A DNA stretch of 64,000 nucleotides from Heterohyrax brucei (taxonomy: Eukaryota; Chordata; Mammalia; Hyracoidea; Procaviidae). The notes below the pieces were generated by a model. That model was not told where the DNA came from and made no database searches. It saw nothing but the letters and a program-made list of their open reading frames with translations. The position numbers and the translations under genes are program-made. Positions within the stretch are counted from its first letter, which is position 1, and each line of letters begins with the position of its first letter. The stretch is from assembly GCA_028571685.1 (NCBI GenBank), contig CM053158.1:58930001-58994000 (forward strand). The letters are read 5' to 3'. Positions 30,260 through 40,289 of this stretch are shown piece after piece.

Positions 30260-33175
30260 GTGAGTACAATCTGCTTCTACATGGTACTTTTGTGCCATTA
30301 AAAAGAAAAACAAAAACACTGCTGTTGAGTCGTCTCCAACTCATAGTGAGCTTATAGGATAAAGTAGAACTGCTCCATAGAGTTTCCAAGGAGCATCTGG
30401 CAGATTTGAACTGTCAACTTTTTGATTAGCAGTCATAGCACTGAACCACTATGCGACCGGGGTTTCCTCAACTCCATTTAGCACACTGCATTTTTGTTCC
30501 ACCTTTTCTCACTTGGCTTTTGGCTTTCTCACTTGCTGACCTTCTCCAGCAAATCTGTGGGTCTGGTTGGCTGCAGGTTGAAGAGATGCAGGGGTGGAGC
30601 ACTGTTTTTTCACAGCCCCTCTGGTTGGGATACCCACACCATCCCTCAGCTAGGCTCAGGGTGGGCTGGCATGCATGCTTGTCTGGGGGTTTTAACCATT
30701 AATGCCTGGAGTGGCAGGACCTCAAGCTATCCCAAGGTTTGGAGCAGAGGTTGTCTCTGCCCCGCTCCCACACACACTCTGGGAGCTGGGTTCTATCTTA
30801 CAGGTGATACAGATTGTGCTGGGTGTCTTGAGTGAGGTCTTAGGAGGATTCCTCTACATCTTCCCACCCTCCTACCTGGTAGGCTCAGGGGCTGCCATCT
30901 GGACAGATGCAGTGGTGAGTGGAACAGGAAGGAAGCTAACGGGGCTTGAGGAGGGGCAGGTGAGGACCTCCTGTCAGAGGCAGTAGAGCCATCCTTCTCA
31001 ACACTATACTGTAGCATGTTAAAGATCAAAAAGATGTGCCATCATTGGGACAATCCACCTCTCCGCAGACAAGAAACAGTTAAGAGGAGCAAAGCCACGT
31101 GTTCAGTTGGCAGCCAGCCCTCCGACCCCACCCAGTGCTTTCCCCCTCCGTTGTGTCCCCTGCCGTCCACAGCAGACACTACTACCTCATCTCCCCCTTT
31201 CCCAGGAGACACTCTAGTCACAGGGGAGTTTCCAGGACCAGCCCCTGAAACTCCCATCCTGCCTCACAGGTACTTTCACCCCCAGATTTCCTTAGACCTT
31301 GCTTGGGAGGGAGGGACCACCAGACAGAGGATGTGACCCAAGGGAGAAGGCAAGGGATCCCATTCGATGCCAAGATGGCCTGGATTTTCCTTCTGTTTCT
31401 CAGGCCTTCATTACAGGGGCACAGGAACAGCCCTAGCACACAGGTGGGTGCTAAGGAGCTTTTAATGGGGATGGAAGTCATCTGGGGATCTGGCTTCTGC
31501 ATCCAGGTGATCTTGTTCTATCCACAAGACTTGACCCTTGAACTTACAGAAAACATGGTGCTGATTGAAAACAACATAGTGGGGAAGGAGGGAATTAAGT
31601 TGGCACTGTGGCAAGCAAAGATAGACGTCACTGCAGCAGTGTCCTGCAGTCTCAGGAGCTCTTCCAGACCCCTGCTAGGGAGAGACCTGTGAGGCAGTCG
31701 TAGAGGAACAGAAGTGAGATGAAGGAAATCGCCCTTCCTAGGCTCAGCCAGCTCCTGCTTCAATTTCTCCTAGGCTGTGTCGGCGGGAGCTGCTACCTTC
31801 CTTCACAAGAAACAGGATGGCATCTGCTGGGTAAGTTCAGGAAGGCCATCAGGCTGGGGTCACCCCAAACATCCTGCCCCATCATGCCCACTGCACATGG
31901 CCCAGCCCCTATCTCCCCAGGCAGGGATCCAGAAGAGACTGTGAACTCACCACAATGGCCTCTGTTTTCTCCCCATAGGGCTTCCTGAGGATCCTGCTTG
32001 CTCTGACAGCTTTTCCCACTGCTGTTGCTGCCATTAGAATTGGGGTATTGAGCTTCACCAGAACTCCATGTACCGTGGGAACTATGTCTGTGACACTCCC
32101 CAGAGTAGCTGGCCCACTCTACCGCCCAGCACACTGAGTCCAGAAGAAGCCAGCAGGCTGCACCTGTGCCTCTCCTACGTGCACATGCTGAGAGTGAGTG
32201 GGCTGGTGGTGTGGCTGCCAGCAGGCTCAGGGGGGCCTCCGGCAACAGTGTTTGGTACCTACTCAGCACCAGGCTGGGTGACTGGGACCAGAGACACAGC
32301 ATGAGAGAAAAAGTCCTGCTGCTGGAGGCATTACAGACCAGCAGGAAAGATACAAGAATACGCTAGTAAATGCCCCCAAGTGTTTTCTAAGACTAGGAAG
32401 AAATGCATCCATGGAATTCCTGTTTCCCCTGGGTCCTCACTGTTACTGGAGGTTGTCCGGGAGCCCAGTTACAGCCAGCCTCGTGCTGACAGATAAGACC
32501 AGAAGCCTGACCGAAGCAGTACAGAGCTGTGATGACCCTACATGGGACTCCCTTCATAGCTCTCTCCAGAAGCTACAGATGTGGAATAAAGTGGTGGAGT
32601 GTATGTACGTCCTTGATGAACAAGGACAGAGCAGGGATGCTATTCTGTGCCCATGGCTTTTTCCTTTGTTCCCAGGCTCTGTTCACAGGCCTCAAGGCTG
32701 TGTTCCTGGGTGTCTGGGTTCTGCTGCTGGTGGCATCTCTAGCCCCTCTGGCCCCCCTGGCCTATCTGTGTCTGTGTCATTGGAGAAGACCCCTACCTGA
32801 GAAGGTAAGTCCTGAAAGTGTGTTCGTGTGCATTTGGGGTGGTGTCCGGAGGGCACAGAAATTGAGAGTGAAGTTTTGGGGGAGTAGGAGCCTGGTATAG
32901 CGAGTCTCAAGCGGCACTGTGCCTGCTCTAATGGTGGCCCAGTGAAAATAGACCCTGTCTGGCACCATGTGGCATCCAGAAAGTACATATCCCTACCAGA
33001 CTTTGGGGTACCGTGAGGCTGGTGTTAGGCGCTGGCTGGCTCCAGAGCCAGCTCACCCTGAGGGAAAGGCATTGCCCTCTCCCCCCTGCATTAAGGTCAT
33101 TTCTGCTCTGCCTCCCCTTAGGAAAGGCACCAAAAAGAAATGCTGGGGATGGAATTCACCCAAGCTTCTTCCTGA
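30032..33175 (+). CDS. TMEM176A: TMEM176A, six coding exons, with a frameshift
   Basis: Paralogue of TMEM176B with the same four-transmembrane plan and, in known mammals, a similar intracellular cation-channel role. The exons are about 30032-30259, 30804-30914, 31774-31830, 31979-32193, 32676-32804 and 33122-33175, all with GT-AG introns. The N-terminus carries THIDVHIHQESALAKLL. TM1/TM2 lie in exons 2-3, TM3 in exon 4, and TM4 in exon 5 (AVFLGVWVLLLVASLAP). The tail reads ERHQKEMLGMEF and ends at TGA 33173-33175. Exon 4 is 215 bp where 216 is expected. As written, the frame shifts near 32038-32043 and stops at 32135-32137, losing TM4 and the tail. This could be a sequencing error in a TT/GGGG run, a null allele, or a real pseudogene. 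Everything outside that point looks constrained. Confidence 0.88.
30303..30468 (-). mobile_element. AfroSINE in TMEM176A intron 1
   Basis: It runs from an A-rich end through 'tagagtttccaaggagcatc' to 'ccactatgcgaccggggttt'. It is antisense to the gene, about 45 bp after the exon 1 donor. Confidence 0.9.
30804..30914 (+). CDS. TMEM176A: TMEM176A coding exon 2 (TM1)
   Basis: This exon is 111 bp (37 codons), beginning VIQIVLGVLSEVLGGF and ending AAIWTDAV, between a CAG acceptor and a GTGAGT donor. It has the same length and phase as the TMEM176B exon at 18923-19033. Confidence 0.92.
31185..31455 (+). repeat. Segment duplicated at 29310-29600 (copy 2)
   Basis: This lies inside the TMEM176A intron between coding exons 2 and 3. 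It is colinear with 29310-29600 at about 70-75% identity by eye, without the noncoding exon itself. Confidence 0.7.
31774..31830 (+). CDS. TMEM176A: TMEM176A coding exon 3
   Basis: This exon is 57 bp (19 codons), reading AVSAGAATFLHKKQDGICW, between a TAG acceptor and a GTAAGT donor. It is identical in length to the TMEM176B counterpart. Confidence 0.9.
31979..32193 (+). CDS. TMEM176A: TMEM176A coding exon 4, one base short
   Basis: The exon starts GFLRILLALTAFPTAVAA (TM3) in the frame set by exon 3. The family-like remainder (NSMYRGNYVC..., TLSPEEASRLHLCLSYVHMLR) is in another frame. The switch lies at about 32038-32043 (AGAATTGGGG). At 215 bp, the exon is not a multiple of three although it joins phase-0 introns on both sides. 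The frame from exon 3 ends at TGA 32135-32137. Confidence 0.9.
32676..32804 (+). CDS. TMEM176A: TMEM176A coding exon 5 (TM4)
   Basis: This exon is 129 bp (43 codons), beginning ALFTGLKAVFLGVWVLLL and ending RRPLPEK, between CCCAG and GTAAGT. It encodes the fourth hydrophobic segment and the start of the basic tail. Confidence 0.92.
33122..33175 (+). CDS. TMEM176A: TMEM176A last coding exon
   Basis: Seventeen codons (ERHQKEMLGMEFTQASS) and a TGA after a CCTTAG acceptor. The QKEML core matches the family C-terminus. Confidence 0.88.
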   Translation, partial: ERHQKEMLGMEFTQASS

Positions 33176-33307
33176 GCCCTGGTCTCTGCCTCTAACTGAC
33201 TCATTACCCTTCCCCACAACCTAGCCACCATCCTGGCCCCAGCCTGTTTCTTACTTACCTTCACCATCCTGCTGGCTTTGTGTGCCCTCTTGAGCAGTAA
33301 TTGGATA

Positions 33308-33313
33308 ATTAAA
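33308..33313 (+). terminator. TMEM176A polyadenylation signal
   Basis: An ATTAAA hexamer about 130 bp past the stop codon. This fits the short 3' UTR of the family. The exact cleavage site is not visible. Confidence 0.5.
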
Positions 33314-33319
33314 CTCTCT

Positions 33320-33690
33320 CACTTTATAGCTTCCAGCTTCTTGCTTTGTTATTCTAGGGAAGTTCCCTTGGCTGGAGGGAAGCAGGGAATAAACTCGACA
33401 GCAAAACTAAAGTACGCTTCCCATGGCTCCCCAACCGCCTACTTGAGTCTCTCAGCTGCCAGCCTTGGTACCCAAGATCGTAGAGAGCTGAGCCAGTGAG
33501 CCCTACTCTCTACCATTCAAGTTTTAGAGGGAGAAGGCTTGGCAATAGAGGATTAGATTTGTTATTTCGACTGGAGGTACTAACAAATAGATAACACACC
33601 ATCAAGAAGAAATCACTGTAGCGGTCACCGTGAGTTGCTATGAGTTAGAGCATCAGGAACTAACAGCATGAACAAGAAAACATAAAAAAG
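33320..33690. other. Unassigned stretch after TMEM176A
   Basis: No repeat or exon is recognised with confidence. 33610-33660 has a weak RTE/AfroSINE-tail look ('gtgagttgctatgagttaga'). Confidence 0.35.
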
Positions 33691-34127
33691 ATCAGGCTTA
33701 TTTTTTAAATTACAAAGAGAACTTCTTTAAATGAATATCATAATAATTAGAATAAAAACCATAATAAGCAAACTAGACATAATTACAGAGAAAAGTGGTG
33801 AACTAGAAAATAAGTCTGAAGAAATTAACTGGATTGCAGCTCAGACAGTGGAAGGAGATGGAAAATGTTAAAAAGCATGTAACTTACAGAAATTCTGAGG
33901 TATATCTGGCCAGAATTCAAAGAAGAAGAAGTAGAGAGAACAAGAGAAGAGTAATATTTAAAGACATAACTAATGGCTGAGAAATTCCTTAAATTAATAA
34001 AACATAAGAATTCTGAGATAAGGATCACAGCAAATACAAAGCAGATAAGTAAAAAGAAATCCTCATCTAAACAAATCAATGTAAAATGAGATAACAAAGA
34101 GAATCTCCTAAAAGTAGTCAAGTGAAG
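33690..34127 (+). mobile_element. Old L1/HAL1 ORF1-like fragment
   Basis: Purine-rich ORF1-type sequence ('gaaattaactggattgcagc', 'taatggctgagaaattcctt', 'aggatcacagcaaatacaaa'). It is split by the L1 3' piece that follows. Confidence 0.5.
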
Positions 34128-34535
34128 ACCAGACTTGGTGGTCTTAAAGACCAGACTGTGGGGTCTCCAGAAGACATCACCTCCAGGCTCTGTGTTAGCC
34201 CAGTTCCGAAACCATTCCCAAAGCCAACTCTTCAGACAAAGATTGGAATGGACTAGAAGACATAAAATGATACTGGTAAGGAGTGAGCTCCTTGGCTTAA
34301 GTAGACATATGAGGCTGACTGGGCAGCACCTGTCCAGAGGTGACACAAGAGGGGAAATGAGCTGGTTCAAGGATCCTGGAAATATAGGGTGGACAGGAAG
34401 AGTGTACTATCACAGAGTGGGGAGAACAGCTACAGCTACATAGCAATGTGTGTTGTAGGTTTTTTGTATGACAAATTGTCTTGGACTCTAGACTTCCACT
34501 TAAAGCACAATAAAATACATATTTTTAAAAGAGTA
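34128..34535 (+). mobile_element. L1 3' UTR fragment
   Basis: It shares the L1 3' UTR ending ('ttggactctagacttccact', 'aaagcacaataaaatac'). Flanks aaaagtagtcaa and aaaagagtagccaa suggest a decayed target duplication. Confidence 0.65.
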
Positions 34536-34619
34536 GCCAAAAGACAATAACTAAAAAAATGCCAGTTTTTTTTTTTTACCTCCACTCCACCCTAGCAATG
34601 AATGATTAAATTTAATGAG

Positions 34620-35165
34620 TTATTATGTGATCATTAAGGCTGTGTGCCACCTTGGCTGGTCCATGATTCTCAACGGTTTGACAATTCGTAATTTGGCAAT
34701 CATATAATGATGCGGTCACTCCTGTGATGAGATCTGATATAAGGTGATCACTTCCATGATGGGATCTGCTATAAGCAGCCGATCACTTGAAAGGGAATTT
34801 CCTTTTGGGCATGGCCTTAATCAAATGTAAGTGGGTATGTGAATCAGAAGAAGCCTTCAGCTTGATCTACAGTCTAGGGATGGTCCAGCCTATACAACTA
34901 CATGAACCATTTCCTTCATGTAAATCTCTCTATATACATTTATGGAAATCCTGGTGACAGAGTGGGTTAAGTGCTATGTCTGCTAACCAAAAGGTCAGCA
35001 GTTCAAACCCGCCAGGCACTCCTTGGAAATTTCACCAGGCAGTTTTGCTCTAATCCCTCTAGGATCACTATGAGTCAGCCCCAGCTCAACAGCAGTGGGT
35101 AGGTATATACATTTGTATGCTTTACTGGTTTTAATTCTTTAGACAACTTAACCTAAGACACATAA
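34620..35165 (-). mobile_element. Old LTR interrupted by an AfroSINE
   Basis: LTR-like sequence ('ctgtgtgccaccttggctgg', 'gatctgatataaggtgatca', ends 'acaacttaacctaagacac'), with its ends on either side of the SINE at 34942-35103. Strand is uncertain. Confidence 0.5.
34942..35103 (+). mobile_element. AfroSINE with clear target duplication
   Basis: It contains 'ctaaccaaaaggtcagcagt' and 'aggatcactatgagtcagcc'. A perfect 11-bp target duplication 'tatatacattt' lies at 34931-34941 and 35104-35114. Confidence 0.9.
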
Positions 35166-35249
35166 GATCACTGTATTGTTTGAAAAAAAGAATAAAGATG
35201 ATTAATCTTACACTTTCATTATTGTATTAACACTAAGTTTAAATAAGCT

Positions 35250-35400
35250 AAAAATCAAAACAAAACTCATTGCCATTGAGCCACCTCACAGCAACCCTAT
35301 AGAACAGAGTGGAACTTCCCCATAGGTCCCCAAGGAGTGACTGGTAGAATCAACTACTGACCATTTGATTAACAGCAGAACACTTAGCCACTAATGTTCT
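35250..35400 (-). mobile_element. AfroSINE
   Basis: It contains 'cagcaaccctatagaacaga' and 'cacttagccactaatgttct' with AfroSINE spacing. Confidence 0.8.
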
Positions 35401-35604
35401 ACTAAAAATTCAAAAGTAATAACTAGAAGAATAGAAATACAATTTCACTGCAGAGGAAAATGTGAAACAAAAAAATTCAACCAATTCAAAAGAAGAGTAG
35501 ATAAAACGAAATGTTTTAAAAGCGTAACACACAGAAAGCAAAAAAACTGAATAAAGACCGCACATCAAATTATATTAGTAACAAAATGACTAATTATTAG
35601 GCCT

Positions 35605-36105
35605 GTCTTAGTCATCTAGTACTGCTATAACAGAAATACCACAAGTGGATGCCTTTAACAGAGGAATTCGCTCACAGTCCAGTAGGTTACAAGTCCAAAT
35701 TCATGGCATCAGCTCCAGGGTAAGTCTTTCTCTGCTGGCTCTAGAGGAAGGTCCTTCTGTCAATATTCCCCTGGACTGGGACTCCTGAGGCTCAGGGAGC
35801 CCAGGTCCTTCCCAAACGATGCACTCTGCTCCCAGCCCTGCTACTTTCCTGATGGCATGAGGTCCCCAAACCTCTCTGCCAGCTTCATTCTTTTATATCT
35901 CAAGGGATTGCCTCAAAGCACAACACAATCTTACACACTGAGTCCTGTCCACCAACACAACTGCCACCCATCCTCCCCCATTAACATCATAGAGGCTGGA
36001 TTTACAGCTTGTAGGAACATCACGTAATACCAGGAATCCTGGGCTAGCCAAATCACTACAGAGGTTTTCGGGCAGACACAGTTCAAGGCATGACAAGGCC
36101 TGAAT
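35605..36105 (-). mobile_element. MaLR-like LTR
   Basis: It begins 'tgtcttagtcatctagtact' and continues 'cacaagtggatgcctttaac', the reverse of the common LTR ending. It runs to 'gcagacacagttcaaggcat'. Confidence 0.8.
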
Positions 36106-36215
36106 GAAAATGTTAGCACTCCACTTATTAGCTACTTGACTTTGGGTCAGTTACACAAACTTCCTGAGCAACTCTCTGTACCTTTGTAAAATGGATTGAA
36201 CAATAAGAAAATTGT
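36106..36215 (+). mobile_element. MIR
   Basis: It contains 'attagctacttgactttggg', 'cacaaacttcctgagcaac' and 'tgtaaaatggattgaac', matching the MIR core. Confidence 0.75.
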
Positions 36216-36700
36216 CTAAAAATTGGTCACCTGGCCTAGGAATCAACCAAACAATGTGGTTACTGATGATAAAAATTGGTGAGAACAAAAGGTACTGGCC
36301 AATCCCTAAGTCTCTCCCCCTTACATCCAAGGAACTAGAACACAGTCCTGAAAGAGAATAGAATACTACCTTAAAAACTCTAAAACTGATATTAGAAAAG
36401 CCAAATGGTATCAGTCTTCAGTGTAACTGAACAATGCAGATGACACAAAAGATACAATCTTCAGGTAATGCATACAGCCAATAATGAGGGACCCTTTGAC
36501 AATTTTTATTCTTCCTTCATTCCTTGTAATAGGTTCCATGGGTATTAACTGAGCAGATAGCTTCTCAGAATAAAGAGCAGATGACCCAGCTTTCTTTGCA
36601 GTAAGATCTAACCAAATGATTTAATTCTAGGCAGTAGGACTTAAGAGTAAATGGTACATGCATTTTCTGGGAATCATCCTTTATGAGAGAGGTTAGAATT
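36215..36700. other. Unassigned stretch
   Basis: No gene or clear repeat is recognised. Confidence 0.4.
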
Positions 36701-37025
36701 TGTCACGTGTTTAATTGCATCTCCCCAAAATATGTGTTGGAATCCTAATGCCTATACCTGTGGATGTAATCACATTCAGGAATCAGATTTTCTTTGTCAT
36801 GTTAGGAAGGCCATATCAGAGTATGCTGTGTCTCAAACTTAATCACTTCTGAGATATAAAAATATAAGATTAACCACAGAGACAAGCAAGTAAAAACACA
36901 AACAGAAGAAAGATAGATGCCGTGCAGTGATCTCCAAGAAAGCAAGAAACTGAGGAATACTACAGCTAGAAATACTGAAAGAAGTGTCATCCCTCAAAGC
37001 TGACACATAGAGTCTTCCCCTAGGT
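36700..37025 (+). mobile_element. MLT1/MaLR-type LTR
   Basis: It starts like an MLT1 LTR ('ctccccaaaatatgtgttgg', 'gaatcctaatgcctatacct') and continues with decayed LTR sequence. Confidence 0.6.
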
Positions 37026-38070
37026 CCCAGTGCTATCATAAGAGAAATCCACAAGTGGATGGCTTTAACAAAGTGAGATTTATTCTCTCATAGGTTAGGA
37101 GGCTAGAAGCCCAAATTCAAGGTACCAGCTCCAGAAGACAGCCTTCTCTCTGTATTAGGCTGGATTCTCTAGAGAAACAAAACCAGTAAAAGCATATAAA
37201 TACATATAAAGAGAGATTTATATCAAGGAGATGGCTCACTTGGTTGTACAGGCTGGAATACCCTGAGTCCGTGGGTCAAGACACAGGTCATAGACACAGG
37301 AGATGGTGACCCCAAGACTAGCAGAGCAGAGCTCTTCCTCACAGCCTGCAAAGACTAATGAATTACAAGATTAGCAGGTAAGACAGCAGGTAAGCCACTA
37401 GTTCAAGTTCCCAGAACCAGAGGCCAGAAAAATGGGAGCCCACTATAGGATCTAGAGCAAGCAAAAGCCCAAGAAACTTGCCAGAATGTCTGCTTATATT
37501 TGGTAGAGGTCACATACCCTAGGAAACTCTCTTTCAACTGTTGGCTACTCAGCAGATCCCACCATGGAGATCATCTCATTATATCAAATCTTATCATGAA
37601 AGTGATCATAACATTACAGACTGCCAAACCACTAAGAATCATGACCCAGCCACACTGACATATAGTCTTAAACATTACATTCTCTTTGTTGGCTCTAGGA
37701 GAAGGTCATTGTCATAAGTCTTCCCCTACTGAGAAAATTCTTAGCACAGGGATCCCAGATCCAAAGGACTCTGTAGTCTCTAGGTTCTTGTTTCTGGTTG
37801 TATGAAGCCCCCTGTTGCTCTGCTCACTTCTCTCTTTTATGTTCTGAAGAAATTGAGTTAAGACACAAACTAATCATATAGATTGAGTCCTGCCTCATTA
37901 ACATAACTGCCACTAATCCCACCTCATTAACATCAGAGAGGTAGGATTTAGAACACCTAGGAACAATCATATCAGATGACAAAACGGTGGATGACCACAC
38001 AACAATGGAAATCACGGCCTAGCCAAGTTTCCACACATCTTGGTGGGAGACAATTCAGCCCATGACAGAC
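37026..38070 (-). mobile_element. MaLR-like LTR split by an ERVL-type LTR
   Basis: The left part 37026-37144 ('ccacaagtggatggctttaa') and right part 37690-38070 ('attgagtcctgcctcattaa', ends 'acaattcagcccatgaca') belong to one LTR. Confidence 0.8.
37145..37690 (-). mobile_element. ERVL-type solo LTR
   Basis: It starts TGTATTAGGCTGGATTCTCT and ends 'ttaaacattaca'. It is homologous to the provirus LTRs at 45885-46440 and 51841-52329 and sits inside an older LTR. Confidence 0.8.
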
Positions 38071-38074
38071 CCTC

Positions 38075-39415
38075 ACCTAATACTACATACAAAAATCAAC
38101 TCAAAAGGGACCAAAGACCTAAACTATAAAACTCTGAGAAGAAAACAATGGAAAAGCTTCATGACCTTCAAGGTGGAAATGTATTCTTAGATAAGACATC
38201 AAAAGCACAGGAAATAATAGAAAAATAGGTAACTTGGATGTCATCATAATTTAAAACTTTTGCGTATTAAAATACACAATCAACAGAGTAGAAAGACAAC
38301 CTTCAGAATGAGAAAAAATACTTGCAAATTGCATAGCTGATAAAGGATCAATATCCAGAACATTGGAAGAAAACTTACAACTTAAAAAAAAAAAAGCCAG
38401 TCCAAAAATGGTCAAAGGATATGGTTAGACAGTTCTACAGAGAACATATACAAATAGCCAAAAAGCAGACGAAAAGACGTTTACGTCTTTAGTCAGTAGG
38501 GAATTGCAAGTCAAAACCACAATGAGATGTTACTTCCTACCCTACTAGGATGGCTGTTACAAAAAACAAGTTAAATGACAGATGTCGGTAAGACTGTGGA
38601 GAAACTGGAACTTCCATCCGTTGTTGGTGGGACTATAAAATGGTGCGGCTGCTGTGGAAAACAGCTTGATTGTTCCTCAAAATGTTACAAATAGTGTTAT
38701 CATTTGAGACAGCAATTCCACTGCTAGGTTGTACCCAAAAGGTTGTACCCAAAAGAGTTAAGACAGGAAATCAAACAGTTGCACACTGATGATCAGCAAT
38801 AGCCAAAAGGTGGAAACAACTGAAATGTCCAGGAGATTAACAGATAAATGAAATGTGGTATATACACACACAGAAACATTATGCAGCTGTATAAAGAAGT
38901 AGTGCCCTGGTTGTACAGTGGTTGAGTTGTGGCTGCTAACCGAAAGATCAGTGGTTGAAATCCACCAACTGCTCCTTGGAAGCCCTCTAGAGGCAGTTCT
39001 AGGCCATCCTGTAGTGTCACTATGAGTCAGGAATGGAGTCAACAGCAATCGATTTGGGTTTGGTTTATATAAAAAAGTTCTAACACATTACAAAATGGAT
39101 GTACCTTGAAAATATTATACTAAGTGAAACAAACCAAATGCAGAAGGACAAATATTGTATGGTTTCATTTATATAAGGTATCTAGCATGGGCAAATTCAT
39201 AAAGATAGATAGTAAAATAGAAATGACCAGGAGTTTGAGGGAGAGAAATGGGGAATTAAAGCTTGATAGGTACGAAGTTTGTGTTTGGGGTAATGAAAAG
39301 TTTTGGAAATCAAGAGTGATGATGGTTGCGCAAAATTAATGTGACTGAATTGTTCAATGGTTAAAAAATAGAAAATGTACATTAAACATATTTTACCACA
39401 TAAAAATGAAAATAA
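38075..39415 (+). mobile_element. Old L1 ORF2 3' end
   Basis: L1M-like ORF2 sequence ('aaagggaccaaagacctaaa', 'gaaactggaacttccatcc', 'gctatacaaaaaagtt'-like end). It is interrupted by an AfroSINE at 38893-39062. Confidence 0.8.
38893..39062 (+). mobile_element. AfroSINE in old L1
   Basis: It contains 'ggctgctaaccgaaagatca' and 'tgtcactatgagtcaggaat'. Flanks tataaagaagt and tataaaaaagt are a target duplication with one change. Confidence 0.88.
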
Positions 39416-39965
39416 AAGTGACCTAACTATGTGTTTTCTACAAGACACTCATTTCAAATAAATTTACATAGGTAGTTTGCATATAAAGAGATGTCATGAA
39501 AAAGCTAACAACAAAAAAACTGGAGTGCCTGTGTTAGTATCACCTAAAGTAGATTTCAGAGCAAAGGAAATTACTATGGATAAATAAAGATATTATAAAA
39601 TGGTAAAAGGTCTATTTACCAAGAAGACACAACAATCTGAAATGTGAATGCACCTAACAATAGAGCTTCAAAACACATAAAACAAAGACACACAGAACAG
39701 AAAGAAAATTAGACAAACCCACAGTTTAGAGTTGAATATTTCGATGCTCCTTCCTCAGCAATAAATAGAACTGGTACACAGAAAATAAACAAGGATATAG
39801 AAGAACTGATCCAAACCATCAATAACAGGATATGAAAGCATTTACAGGACACTCCACAATAGCAGCTCATGGAATTGTATCCAAGAAAGACTTCATCTGA
39901 GCCGTAAAACAAACCTTAAATTAAAAAGAACAGAAATAATACAGAGTATATCCTCTAACCTTCAT
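39415..39965 (+). mobile_element. L1 ORF2 endonuclease-region fragment
   Basis: L1-type sequence ('ttctacaagacactcatttc', 'gtagatttcagagcaaagga', 'tcaataacaggatatgaaag') from the 5' part of ORF2. It is decayed. Confidence 0.65.
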
Positions 39966-40285
39966 TGATGTTAAGTACCGTCCAGTAAGTTCTGACTCAT
40001 AGCCAACCCTAAGTACAATAAAAGGAAACACTATCCAGTCCTGCACCATCCTTAGAATCATTGCTATGTTTGAGTCCATTGTTGCACCACTGTGTCAATC
40101 CATCTCTTTGAGAGTCATCCTCTTCTCACTGAACCTCTATTTTACCAAACATTATTTTCTTCTCTAAAGACTAATCCCTCCTCATAAAGTGTTCAAACTA
40201 CCTGAGGCAAAGTCTGGCCATCCTTACTACTAAGGAGCTTTCTGGCTGTGGTTCTTTCTACACGTATTTGTTCATTCTTGTGAAT
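39966..40285 (-). mobile_element. RTE 3' end fragment
   Basis: The reverse of the RTE 3' end ('agttctgactcatagccaac', 'gtttgagtccattgttgcac'). It is a separate copy from the next one. Confidence 0.75.
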
Positions 40286-40289
40286 TCCA

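Noticed and set aside
31793..32302. 169-codon minus-strand frame opposite TMEM176A
   Set aside because: It spans TMEM176A exon 3 to exon 4 in antisense and has no recognisable domain.
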